A stretch of DNA of 9,040 nt, from contig JAEWCA010000439.1 of the NCBI GenBank assembly GCA_023390875.1, positions 1 to 9,040 on the forward strand, read 5' to 3'. The notes beneath the pieces were generated by a model, which was not told the DNA's origin, did not search any database, and saw only the letters and a program-made list of their open reading frames with translations. A program made the translations under genes and the position numbers. Of this stretch, positions 1 through 6,319 are shown piece after piece (position 1 is the stretch's first letter; every line of letters begins with the position of its first letter). This stretch comes from Actinomycetes bacterium (GTDB taxonomy: Bacteria > Actinomycetota > Actinomycetes > Actinomycetales > Cellulomonadaceae).

Positions 1-1079
1 GGGGGTCCGGACTCGACCCTGCGGGGGTTGGGGGCCGGCCGTCTGCTGCGACGTCTGCGCCAGAACGACGCCAGCCGGTCGGCGAGAGCGCGACCCTGGT
101 CGAAGCCGGCCCGTGCGGACGGCGGACGCGTCGCCGGGTTCATCATGTTGTCGCCGAACGCGGCGAGCGAGGCGTCGTCCGGCAGGACCGTCTCGACCGC
201 GCTGCCGCTCGTACGCAGCTCGTCGACCTGCGTCGCGAGCTGCTGACCCCAGTCGAGCGGTGTCAGGGTCCTGCCGCCGAGCGGCGACAGCACGAGCACC
301 CGGCGGTACCCGGCCGCGAGGTCGGCGTTCTCGTTGCGGCGGTAGCCGCCGTCGAGGTAGCGGCGGTCGCCGATCGTGTACGGGCCGGCGCCGAGGCCGT
401 TGGACGTGCTCGCGGCGACGGCGTCGACGAGGTCGACCCCGCTGTGCCGGTCGAACACGACCGGTTCGGCGGTGTCGGCGTCGACCGCGGTGAGGAGGAT
501 CGTCCGCTCGGGCCACCGCAGGTCGGGCAGCCGCGGGATGACGATCGCGCGCCACCGGGCGGTCCCGGAGCCGTCCGACGCGGCCTCGATGTCGCGTGTC
601 GCGGCGCTGATGCGGCGGCGGTAGTCGGCGGGGTCCGTGGATGCGCCGATGAGCGCACGAAGGGTCTCGACGGGGTCCGGGCCCGACCTGGCGGGTGCGT
701 GGCTCGTGCCGGCCGGGCGCTGGGGCACGGGTGTGTCGAGGACCTGGGCGAGCAGGTCGGGCAGGTTCGCGCCGGTGACCTGTGCCGCGGCCGTCGCTCC
801 GGCGGACGTGCCGACGACCAGGTCGGCGTCGGTGACGTCGAGGCCGGCGTCGAACAGGCCGGCGAGGACGCCGATCAGCCAGGCGTTGCCGGCCGAACCG
901 CCGCCGCCGAGGACCAGGGCGCGCTCGCCTGCGGGGATGCGGTGGGTGGCGTCGATCTGGGGGCCCGTCTGGGCCGAGGAAGGTGTGGTGTTCAGGGGAG
1001 TTGCCTCTCGCGATGGTGCGTGGAGGGCGCTCCGGTGGCGACTACCTGCGTCGCGCGATCGTGGACTGCGGGGGAGCAC
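1..1079 (-). CDS. Patatin-like phospholipase / serine esterase, C-terminus off the left edge
   Basis: Probable cytoplasmic acyl hydrolase (lipase or lysophospholipase type) using a Ser-Asp dyad. The frame is open from the left edge to a stop at 1098-1100. Numbered from the GTG at 1079, the glycine-rich oxyanion motif GGGGSAGNAW starts near residue 58. The nucleophile elbow GTSAG has Ser92, and the DGG motif in YLDGGYR carries the catalytic Asp near 243, so all three patatin signatures are present in order. The visible C-terminal part ends in an Arg/Pro-rich tail after ASFW. The start is unsettled: the frame has no ATG before the catalytic core, only this GTG without a ribosome-binding site, and a CTG at 993-995 that follows GAGAGG at eight bases. 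Relatives usually begin close to the glycine motif, which favours the CTG. A strong ATG at 1101 is in another frame. The gene diverges from the chitinase. Family call is firm; substrate unknown. Confidence 0.88.
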   Translation of the reverse strand, partial: MLPRSPRSRDAGSRHRSALHAPSREATPLNTTPSSAQTGPQIDATHRIPAGERALVLGGGGSAGNAWLIGVLAGLFDAGLDVTDADLVVGTSAGATAAAQVTGANLPDLLAQVLDTPVPQRPAGTSHAPARSGPDPVETLRALIGASTDPADYRRRISAATRDIEAASDGSGTARWRAIVIPRLPDLRWPERTILLTAVDADTAEPVVFDRHSGVDLVDAVAASTSNGLGAGPYTIGDRRYLDGGYRRNENADLAAGYRRVLVLSPLGGRTLTPLDWGQQLATQVDELRTSGSAVETVLPDDASLAAFGDNMMNPATRPPSARAGFDQGRALADRLASFWRRRRSRRPAPNPRRVESGP

Positions 1080-1101
1080 CCGTTGCCGACACTGCGTTCA
1101 T
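1042..1101 (-). CDS. Candidate 19-residue leader ORF ahead of the lipase gene
   Basis: An ATG at 1099-1101 follows AGGAGGTGAG, with AGGAGG eight bases before it, the best ribosome-binding site in the window. The frame codes MNAVSATGAPPQSTIARRR and stops with TAG at 1042-1044. It is not the lipase frame. The lipase's possible CTG start is about 47 bases further on, and its possible GTG start lies inside this ORF. It may be a translated leader that controls the lipase, or the true lipase start separated from its gene by a one-base frameshift (real or a sequencing error). A plus-one shift at the AGG-TAG end would enter the lipase frame. The peptide shows no recognised family. Confidence 0.35.
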   Translation of the reverse strand: MNAVSATGAPPQSTIARRR

Positions 1102-1108
1102 GGGTCTC

Positions 1109-1118
1109 ACCTCCTGAC
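1109..1118 (-). promoter_or_regulatory. Strong Shine-Dalgarno sequence for the leader ORF / lipase transcript
   Basis: Read on the minus strand, this is an extended anti-16S match, AGGAGGTGAG, placed eight bases (from AGGAGG) before the ATG at 1101. It marks a real translation start, yet it does not open the lipase frame directly. Confidence 0.7.
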
Positions 1119-1121
1119 GTC

Positions 1122-1155
1122 CGATCACGATCGCCTGAACGGTCGCACACGTGCG
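1122..1155. promoter_or_regulatory. Two short inverted repeats in the lipase/chitinase divergent region
   Basis: CGATCACGATCG (1122-1133) and CGCACACGTGCG (1144-1155) each have five-base arms around a central AC, and their centres are 22 bases apart, about two helical turns. They lie upstream of the lipase leader and between the divergent genes, where a dimeric repressor or activator could bind. No known operator consensus was recognised, so this is a weak candidate. Confidence 0.2.
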
Positions 1156-1192
1156 TCGTCGGCGGCAAACGACTTGTGGCGAAAAGGGACTC

Positions 1193-1223
1193 TTGACGCG
1201 GATCGGACCGGTGGCCGTAGGGT
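1193..1223 (+). promoter_or_regulatory. Possible promoter of the chitinase gene
   Basis: TTGACG at 1193-1198 resembles a -35 element, and TAGGGT at 1218-1223 resembles the actinobacterial -10 hexamer. The spacer is 19 bases, a little long. The -10 is about 73 bases before the chosen ATG. I saw no DasR-type operator with the usual paired TGGTC/GACCA halves here, although that regulator is common for actinobacterial chitinases. Confidence 0.35.
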
Positions 1224-1295
1224 GGGCGTACTGCGAATTTGGTAGGAGTGCTTACTTATCCCGGTCAGTGTCGCCCGAGTGTCAGGGAGTGCGTG

Positions 1296-2726
1296 ATGCG
1301 TCGTCCCCGTCGGTTGTCCGTCTCCGCCGCGATCGTCGCGGGCGTGACCCTCGCGCTCGTCGCGCCGCTGCCCGCGCAGGCGTCGCCCAAGCCGCCCAGC
1401 GACGCGCCGAGCAAGGTCGTCTCGGCGTACTACGCCGACTGGGACGTCTACGGCCGCGGCTACTTCGTCAAGGACATCCCCGTCACCAAGCTCAACGTGA
1501 TCCAGTACGCGTTCGGCGTCCCGACGTACGACCCGGCGACCGGTGCCGCGAGCTGCGACGTGCTCGACCCGTGGGCCGACTACCAGCAGGTCTACTGGAC
1601 CGGCGACAACACCGTCGACGGCGTCGCCGACGACCCGTCGAACCCCGACCAGCACCTGTTCGGCAACTTCAACCAGCTCCGCAAGCTCAAGGCCGCGAAC
1701 CCGGGGCTGAAGGTCGAGATCTCGCTCGGCGGCTGGACGAAGTCCACGTGGTTCTCGACGCTCGCCTCGACGCCGCAGCTGCGCCAGGCGTTCGTGTCGT
1801 CGTGCATCGACACGTTCATCAAGGGCAACCTGCCCGGCGGCGGCTGGCCCGAGAACGCCGGGGGAGCCGGCGCCGCAGCCGGCGTGTTCGACGGCATCGA
1901 CCTCGACTGGGAGTACCCGACGCAGGTCGCCGACGGGAACGTGAACCCCACCCCGGCCGACCGGCACAACGCCACGCTGCTCGCCGCCGAGTTCCGCCGC
2001 CAGCTCGACGCCCTCGGCGCGACCACCGGTCAGCACTACCTGCTCACCGCCGCGCTCCCCGCGGCCAACAGCTCGACGAAGTACTACGAGCTCAAGCAGT
2101 ACGTGAAGCACCTCGACTGGGCCAACGTCATGACCTACGACTTCAACGTCGCCAGCGGGCCGAAGGCGTCGCACAACACGCTGTTCACACCCGACCCGCG
2201 CGACCCCAACTTCCCCAACCTGACGTGGAACACGACCGGCACCGTCGCCTACTACCTGACGCAGGGGGTGCCGGCCAGCAAGATCGTCGTCGGGGTGCCG
2301 TTCTACGCGCAGCAGTACCTGCGGACGTCGACCGCGAACCACGGGCTCTACTCCGCGTTCGACAACACCGGCACCGACCCGAACTCGCTCGTCGTCGACG
2401 TCGCGCCGCAGCCCAGCTACCACGCGCTGGTCGACGAGGGCGGGTACGTGGACGCCGCCGGGGTCGTGGGCGGAAACGGGTACACCGTGTACTGGAACCC
2501 GCTGGCCGGGGAGCCGTACCTGTTCAACCCCGCGGCATCGCACCCGAACCTCACCTCCGGGCCCGCGACCGTGCCGACGGTCATCGCCTTCTCCAGCCCG
2601 CGGTCGATCGGGGAGCGGGTGAAGCTCATCAAGTCGCTGCACCTGCGCGGGGCGATGGCCTGGGAGCTGAGCCAGGACTCGAACAGCGGGGCACTGATCG
2701 GGGCGCTGGCGGGGGTGCTGGAGTAG
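1296..2726 (+). CDS. Secreted GH18 chitinase
   Basis: Hydrolyses beta-1,4 links in chitin outside the cell. The 476-residue product begins with a Sec signal peptide: MRRPRR, a hydrophobic stretch at about 8-23, and a likely cut after PAQA (residue 29). The rest is one GH18 barrel. It shows SLGGW at 143-147, the catalytic motif DGIDLDWEYP at 199-208 with acid/base Glu206, MTYDF at 279-283 and the closing Trp of MAWE at 456. A segment between the late barrel strands (about 345-415, with YWNP) fits the chitinase insertion domain of subfamily A, seen in processive enzymes. No carbohydrate-binding, fibronectin or anchoring module is visible, so it should be a freely released single-domain enzyme. 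The ATG was chosen because AGGGAG lies six bases upstream and the signal peptide starts there; the frame is open back to 1239. No transporter or sugar-uptake gene is adjacent. Confidence 0.95.
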   Translation: MRRPRRLSVSAAIVAGVTLALVAPLPAQASPKPPSDAPSKVVSAYYADWDVYGRGYFVKDIPVTKLNVIQYAFGVPTYDPATGAASCDVLDPWADYQQVYWTGDNTVDGVADDPSNPDQHLFGNFNQLRKLKAANPGLKVEISLGGWTKSTWFSTLASTPQLRQAFVSSCIDTFIKGNLPGGGWPENAGGAGAAAGVFDGIDLDWEYPTQVADGNVNPTPADRHNATLLAAEFRRQLDALGATTGQHYLLTAALPAANSSTKYYELKQYVKHLDWANVMTYDFNVASGPKASHNTLFTPDPRDPNFPNLTWNTTGTVAYYLTQGVPASKIVVGVPFYAQQYLRTSTANHGLYSAFDNTGTDPNSLVVDVAPQPSYHALVDEGGYVDAAGVVGGNGYTVYWNPLAGEPYLFNPAASHPNLTSGPATVPTVIAFSSPRSIGERVKLIKSLHLRGAMAWELSQDSNSGALIGALAGVLE

Positions 2727-2729
2727 GCC

Positions 2730-2750
2730 AGACGGAGCCGTCGACGCGAG
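2730..2750. repeat. 21-base direct repeat, copy 1
   Basis: This stretch, just after the chitinase stop, matches 2851-2871 at 20 of 21 bases. The single difference is G versus A at the 17th position. Both copies contain GACGGAGCCGTC, itself nearly self-complementary, and a GTCGAC core. Confidence 0.6.
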
Positions 2751-2761
2751 GAGTCGTCGAT

Positions 2762-2806
2762 GCGATGGCCCTCTGTGTGCCAGACCGGGTATCAGAGGGC
2801 CATCGC
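2762..2806. terminator. Bidirectional hairpin between convergent chitinase and nuclease-like gene
   Basis: GCGATGGCCCTCTG (2762-2775) and CAGAGGGCCATCGC (2793-2806) form a perfect 14-base stem with a 17-base loop. It lies 35 bases after the chitinase stop and 17 bases beyond the end of the opposing gene. There is no long T-run on either side, as is usual for actinobacterial terminators. Its position between two converging genes argues for transcription termination on both strands. Confidence 0.75.
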
Positions 2807-2823
2807 TCTGAGGTGAGCGCGCT

Positions 2824-4182
2824 TCAGGCTGGCTCTTCGTCGTCCTGCGAAGACGGAGCCGTCGACACGAGCGAGGCGGGCACGCCGTCTTGCTCCGCAA
2901 CCACGGCATGGACTTCGGCCTCAGTTCGCAAGCGGGGCGGTGCGGCCGACCATGCCTTCAACTGCTGCACGACGTCGGCGTAGAAAGAGTTGACGAGGTC
3001 GAGGACTGAGTCGATGAAGGCGCCGCGACCGCGCCCCCGCTTCGTGCCCATCGGGACCGTCATCGTGATTTGGAAAGAACGGAGGTCGCGCTTCGGGTCG
3101 GCGACCAGCAGCGACGGGTTATCTCGCACGGCGTTGAGCAGGGCCGTCGCACCGGCCCCCCGTTCATGAGCGGCGTGCGCCTCAACGCGCACCACTCCCG
3201 GAGCATCCTTGAGCTGGCGAAGGAGCCAGTTCACCCGCGTCGTCGGACGCCCCTCCTGGGGTGCGGCAACGTCGATCTGGCACGTGATCGTGCCAGCTCG
3301 CAGGTCGGCGTTGACGACGACGTCGCTGACGGTCGACGGAATCCGGATGGCGCCATTGAGCGCACCTGCGGTGGCCAAGGTGGCGACGAGGGACTGGGTG
3401 CGCAGCGTGGGATCTGCGAGTTCCTTGCGGCTGAGGACCGGCGTCACCTCCGCGCCGAGTTGACGGCCGAGGCTCAGGCTCACGAACCGAAGAAGTGCGT
3501 CGAACCGGGCGGCGACCTCGGAGATGCCTTTATCCGTCTTGCGAAGCGTCCCGCTGCGTACGGCCTCGCGCACCGAAACCCAACTCTCACCCATGTCGTC
3601 GAACTCCAAGGCACCGGACCGAGGGTGTTCGAGGTAACGGATGAGCTCACCGAGCACCCACGCCTGGTCGGGGTCCGCGACGCCGCGGAACTCCTTCTGC
3701 ATGACCGCCTCGGCAAGGATCTGCGTCCAGGACAGGTGATACAGCGCGACGTTGCGCAGTTTGCGCTTGTCGACCTTTGTCGGGTGCTGTCCCGCAACGG
3801 CAGGGATCTCGTTCGATATGGACAACACCGCGTCGAACCCTTGTGTCTTCGCGACGTCGAGATAGTTCTCGAGCTGCTCGGCCGCGAGCGCATTGCCGCC
3901 CGTCTTGACCTCGACGAGCGCAGTCCAGGTCCGCTGCCCTCGCGAAACGCGGATAAGCCCGTCGGGGAAGACCTTCTTCTCGCCCAGCAGGAAAGGCACC
4001 TCGATGTACGTCTCGATCGTGCCGACCGGTGCGCCCAGCGGCTTGGTCAGAGCGCGCCCGAACTCGCGGACCGCGCACATCACCGCCAGCAGTGCCGAGG
4101 TCGCTCGTCGCTCGGCCTCCTCGGCGCCGTTGATGCCTGATGTGGGGATCAACCGGGCCTCGTGCCACGCCGTCTCGGACAT
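2824..4182 (-). CDS. Uncharacterised protein with PD-(D/E)XK (RecB-like) nuclease signature
   Basis: No named family was recognised for the 452-residue whole. The N-terminal part carries a nuclease-like core: EVPFLLGEKKVFPDGLIRV has Pro73-Asp74. After a spacer, ALVEVKTGG supplies Glu91-x-Lys93, and QLENYL supplies Gln103-x3-Tyr107. The order PD, ExK, QxxxY is the hallmark of RecB-type PD-(D/E)XK nucleases. Residues 85-125 can be read as the usual strand-helix-strand after the ExK. The rest has no known motif. A basic stretch KRGRGRG lies at 381-387, and the tail is acidic (SSQDDEEPA). There is no signal peptide or membrane segment. The ATG follows AAGGAG closely. The gene stands alone between opposing neighbours. 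It uses more A/T and more varied codons than they do, which may mean a separate origin. DNA processing or defence is possible, but the motif is the only evidence. Confidence 0.85.
   Translation of the reverse strand: MSETAWHEARLIPTSGINGAEEAERRATSALLAVMCAVREFGRALTKPLGAPVGTIETYIEVPFLLGEKKVFPDGLIRVSRGQRTWTALVEVKTGGNALAAEQLENYLDVAKTQGFDAVLSISNEIPAVAGQHPTKVDKRKLRNVALYHLSWTQILAEAVMQKEFRGVADPDQAWVLGELIRYLEHPRSGALEFDDMGESWVSVREAVRSGTLRKTDKGISEVAARFDALLRFVSLSLGRQLGAEVTPVLSRKELADPTLRTQSLVATLATAGALNGAIRIPSTVSDVVVNADLRAGTITCQIDVAAPQEGRPTTRVNWLLRQLKDAPGVVRVEAHAAHERGAGATALLNAVRDNPSLLVADPKRDLRSFQITMTVPMGTKRGRGRGAFIDSVLDLVNSFYADVVQQLKAWSAAPPRLRTEAEVHAVVAEQDGVPASLVSTAPSSQDDEEPA
2851..2871. repeat. 21-base direct repeat, copy 2
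   Basis: This copy lies within the last codons of the nuclease-like gene (encoding LVSTAPS on the minus strand), 121 bases from the first copy. One copy is coding and the other intergenic, with the terminator hairpin between them. Confidence 0.6.
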
Positions 4183-4496
4183 GTCGCTCCTTTGAGTCCG
4201 CAGTGCTTCTCAGCCCCTCATCGTCCGACGCGGGAACGAAGTGAGACGGGCGCCGTATGCATGTCGACATCGTTGCAGGTCCGGCCGTCCGCGAATGGGA
4301 TCTCGGGACTAATCAACCGTGCTGTTTCGTGAGAAAGCTGCATTCAGACGCCCCGGGCGATCCGGCGAGCCAGGATTGCCTTACACCCGAGTCTCCGACT
4401 GCTCACCGCGCGCAGCCGGCCACACTCGCCGCGCGCGGGCGTTCTCCCGCCGCCAGACTGGCGAGGACCCGTCCCATCGTCGAGGGGGCCTCACCC
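4183..4496 (+). other. Permease leader region without a recognised gene
   Basis: These 314 bases separate the divergent nuclease-like gene and the permease. The frame of the permease is open back to an ATG at 4257, but the added 80 residues are polar, low-complexity and unlike any transporter N-terminus, so I treat them as untranslated leader. It contains CCGCGCGCGG (4430-4439) and the inverted repeat at 4451-4463. No riboswitch class was recognised by eye. Promoters for both genes should lie here, but none stands out. Confidence 0.45.
4451..4463. promoter_or_regulatory. Inverted repeat upstream of the permease
   Basis: CGCCAGACTGGCG has perfect six-base arms around one base and lies 33 bases before the permease start. 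It could be an operator or a small RNA hairpin in the leader. No regulator can be named. Confidence 0.3.
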
Positions 4497-5984
4497 GTGA
4501 GCATCCTGCGGACCAAGAGCATCGAGCAGTCGCTCGCCGACGCGGACGAGCCGGAGTACCAGCTCAAGCGCAGCCTGAGCGCGCTGGACCTGGTCGTGTT
4601 CGGTGTCGGCGTCGTGATCGGCGCCGGCATCTTCACGCTCACCGGCCGAGCCGCCCACCAGGTAGCCGGCCCGGCGATCGTCCTCTCCTTCGTCGTCGCG
4701 GCGATCTGCTGCGGCCTCGCGGCCATGTGCTACGCGGAGTTCGCGTCGACCGTGCCGGTGTCGGGGTCGGCGTACACGTTCAGCTACGCGAGCCTGGGGG
4801 AGCTGTTCGCGTGGATCATCGGTTGGGACCTGCTGCTCGAGATGCTGCTCGGCGCGAGCGTGGTCGCGCAGGGGTGGAGCGCGTACCTCGGGGTGTTCCT
4901 GGAGAACCTCGGCATCACTATCCCGGAGGCGATCGGGTACGGCGGCACGGTCGATCTGATGGCGGTGCTGCTCATCGCCTTCCTCGGCATCCTGATCACG
5001 GTGGGGATCAAGGAGTCGCTGCGGGTCAACATGGTGCTGGTGGCGATCAAGATCTTCATCGTCCTGTTCGTCATCGTCGCGGGCATCGGGTTCATCGACA
5101 GCGCGAACTACAGCCCGTTCGTCCCGCCGGCGCAGGCCACCGAGGCGACGACCGGCCTGACGCAGCCGCTCATCCAGGCGCTCCTGGGCCTGTCGCCGTC
5201 GACGTTCGGCATCGGCGGCATCTTCGCGGGCGCGGCGCTCGTGTTCTTCGCGTTCATCGGGTTCGACGTCGTCGCGACGACGGCCGAGGAGACGCGCAAC
5301 CCGCAGCGGGACCTGCCGCGCGGCATCATCGGCTCGCTGATCATCTGCACGGTCCTGTACTGCGCGGTGTCGTTCGTCGTCACGGGGATGGTCAGCTACG
5401 ACAAGCTCGACCCCGCCGCGGCGCTCGCCAACGCGTTCGAGGTGCACGGTCAGGAGTGGGCGGCGACGCTCATCTCCGCGGGCGCCGTCGCGGGCCTGAC
5501 GACGGTCGTCCTCACGCTGCTCATCGGCGCGAGCCGCGTCGTGTTCGCGATGGGGCGCGACCACCTGCTGCCGCCGCAGATCGCGAAGGTGCACCCGCGG
5601 TTCCGGACGCCCTACGTCATCACGATCATCATCGCGGTGCTCACGATGGTCGTCGCCGGGTTCACGCCGGTCGGGGTGCTCGAGGAGATGGTGAACATCG
5701 GGACGCTGAGCGCGTTCGTCGTCGTCAGCATCGGCGTGATCATCCTGCGGCGGACGCGGCCCGATCTGCCGCGCGCGTTCAGGGTGCCGTGGGTGCCGGT
5801 GCTGCCGATCATCTCGGCGGCGATCTGCGTCTACCTGATGATCAACCTGTCGGTCGAGACGTGGCTGCGGTTCCTGGTCTGGCTGGTGGTCGGGCTCGTC
5901 ATCTACTTCACGTACTCGATGCGCCGCTCCCGGCTCGCCACCGGCGAGGGACAGAAGCCGCACTCTGTCGCGTCCAAGCTCTGA
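4497..5984 (+). CDS. APC-superfamily amino-acid permease (cationic amino-acid transporter type)
   Basis: A 495-residue inner-membrane amino-acid importer, probably proton-coupled. The polar N-terminus (VSILRTKSIEQSL, ending QLKRSLSALD) leads into the first membrane helix with the unwound motif GVGVVIGAGIF at 36-46, which contacts the substrate backbone in this fold. The next signature, YAEFASTVPVSGSAYTF, is followed by a run of hydrophobic segments consistent with about 12 helices. FIGFDVV (Asp257) followed by AEETRNPQRDLPRGI is typical of the CAT family rather than of other APC groups. The C-terminus, INLSVETWLRF then a last hydrophobic helix ending IYFTYS, also fits. The GTG start was chosen because GAGGGGG lies nine bases upstream and the family N-terminus begins there. 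Substrate (for example a basic or branched-chain amino acid) cannot be read from sequence. It converges on the acyl-CoA operon. Supplying amino acids to it is possible but not shown. Confidence 0.92.
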   Translation: MSILRTKSIEQSLADADEPEYQLKRSLSALDLVVFGVGVVIGAGIFTLTGRAAHQVAGPAIVLSFVVAAICCGLAAMCYAEFASTVPVSGSAYTFSYASLGELFAWIIGWDLLLEMLLGASVVAQGWSAYLGVFLENLGITIPEAIGYGGTVDLMAVLLIAFLGILITVGIKESLRVNMVLVAIKIFIVLFVIVAGIGFIDSANYSPFVPPAQATEATTGLTQPLIQALLGLSPSTFGIGGIFAGAALVFFAFIGFDVVATTAEETRNPQRDLPRGIIGSLIICTVLYCAVSFVVTGMVSYDKLDPAAALANAFEVHGQEWAATLISAGAVAGLTTVVLTLLIGASRVVFAMGRDHLLPPQIAKVHPRFRTPYVITIIIAVLTMVVAGFTPVGVLEEMVNIGTLSAFVVVSIGVIILRRTRPDLPRAFRVPWVPVLPIISAAICVYLMINLSVETWLRFLVWLVVGLVIYFTYSMRRSRLATGEGQKPHSVASKL

Positions 5985-6010
5985 CGCCAGCCGCCGACCG
6001 TCAGGCTGCC

Positions 6011-6053
6011 GACCGTGCAGATCTTGGTCGTCATGACCAAGAGCTGCATGGTC
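6011..6053. terminator. Long hairpin after the permease gene
   Basis: Bases 6011-6029 and 6035-6053 pair over 19 positions with one mismatch (6021/6043) and one G-T pair (6015/6049). The loop is GTCAT. It begins 27 bases after the permease stop. This is the strongest stem in the window and fits a terminator for the permease. The near-symmetry would also allow it to act on the opposing transcript. Confidence 0.8.
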
Positions 6054-6074
6054 AACCCTGCGAGTCGTCAGCGA

Positions 6075-6107
6075 TCGGCCCGGCCGTCCTCGTCGAGGCC
6101 GGGCCGA
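6075..6107. terminator. Second hairpin, terminator of the acyl-CoA operon
   Basis: TCGGCCCGGCC (6075-6085) and GGCCGGGCCGA (6097-6107) form a perfect 11-base GC-rich stem with an 11-base loop. On the minus strand it begins 37 bases after the stop of the small ORF, so it fits the end of the operon. It stands 21 bases from the permease hairpin, giving two stems in tandem between converging genes. Confidence 0.75.
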
Positions 6108-6144
6108 CCTGCCGGCGGGCGCGCCGTCGTCGCCCGGTCGGGGG

Positions 6145-6267
6145 TCAGTCGACGAACGGCGGGAGCTGGTCCGTGTCCGGGTCGTCGGTCGTGCGCTTGC
6201 TGTCGATGCAGGTGCTGATCGAGGTGTAGGTCTGCGACGGTGCGGGGCGCCACCACGGTGCGTTCAT
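6145..6267 (-). CDS. Candidate 40-residue small protein at the end of the acyl-CoA operon
   Basis: No family recognised. The ORF starts MNAPWWRPAPSQ, ends TDQLPPFVD, and has two adjacent Trp, one Cys at 20, and a polar Thr/Asp-rich middle with no membrane segment. GGGAAGGA lies about eight bases before the ATG. It begins 52 bases after the lyase gene on the same strand and ends 37 bases before a terminator-like stem, so it would be the last gene of the operon. The same frame is open to an ATG at 6333, but that start overlaps the end of the lyase gene and lacks as good a ribosome-binding site. Evidence is position and initiation signal only. It may instead be untranslated. Confidence 0.5.
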   Translation of the reverse strand: MNAPWWRPAPSQTYTSISTCIDSKRTTDDPDTDQLPPFVD

Positions 6268-6319
6268 GTCACCGATCCTTCCCTCGCGGTCGTCTCGGAT
6301 CCTGGGACGTTGGCCCTGG

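Noticed and set aside
1..1079. Patatin as an anti-phage (CBASS-type) effector
   Set aside because: No cyclic-nucleotide synthase or other defence gene adjoins it; it looks like an ordinary stand-alone actinobacterial patatin.
444..1196. 250-codon plus-strand frame opposite the lipase
   Set aside because: No domain, and the opposite strand encodes an intact patatin with all three signatures.
1239..1295. Longer chitinase start at 1239
   Set aside because: It would put 19 residues before the signal peptide; the ATG at 1296 has AGGGAG at six bases.
1125..2909. 594-codon open frame on the minus strand across the chitinase
   Set aside because: It is an Arg/Val/Gly-rich antisense shadow created by high GC. 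The plus frame has a signal peptide and complete GH18 motifs.
1151..2983. 610-codon plus-strand frame overlapping the chitinase
   Set aside because: Arg-rich low-complexity translation with no domain, out of frame with the GH18 gene.
4257..4496. Eighty-residue N-terminal extension of the permease from an ATG at 4257
   Set aside because: Polar, low-complexity, no ribosome-binding site of note; the family N-terminus begins at the GTG at 4497.
4183..4496. ydaO (c-di-AMP) or other known riboswitch before the permease
   Set aside because: I could not match the conserved core of any class by eye.
4491..5963. 490-codon minus-strand frame opposite the permease
   Set aside because: Asp/Arg-rich repetitive composition typical of an antisense high-GC frame; no start signal.
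4319..6229. 636-codon plus-strand frame over the permease
   Set aside because: Arg/His/Gly-rich shadow; the permease frame has clear transporter motifs.
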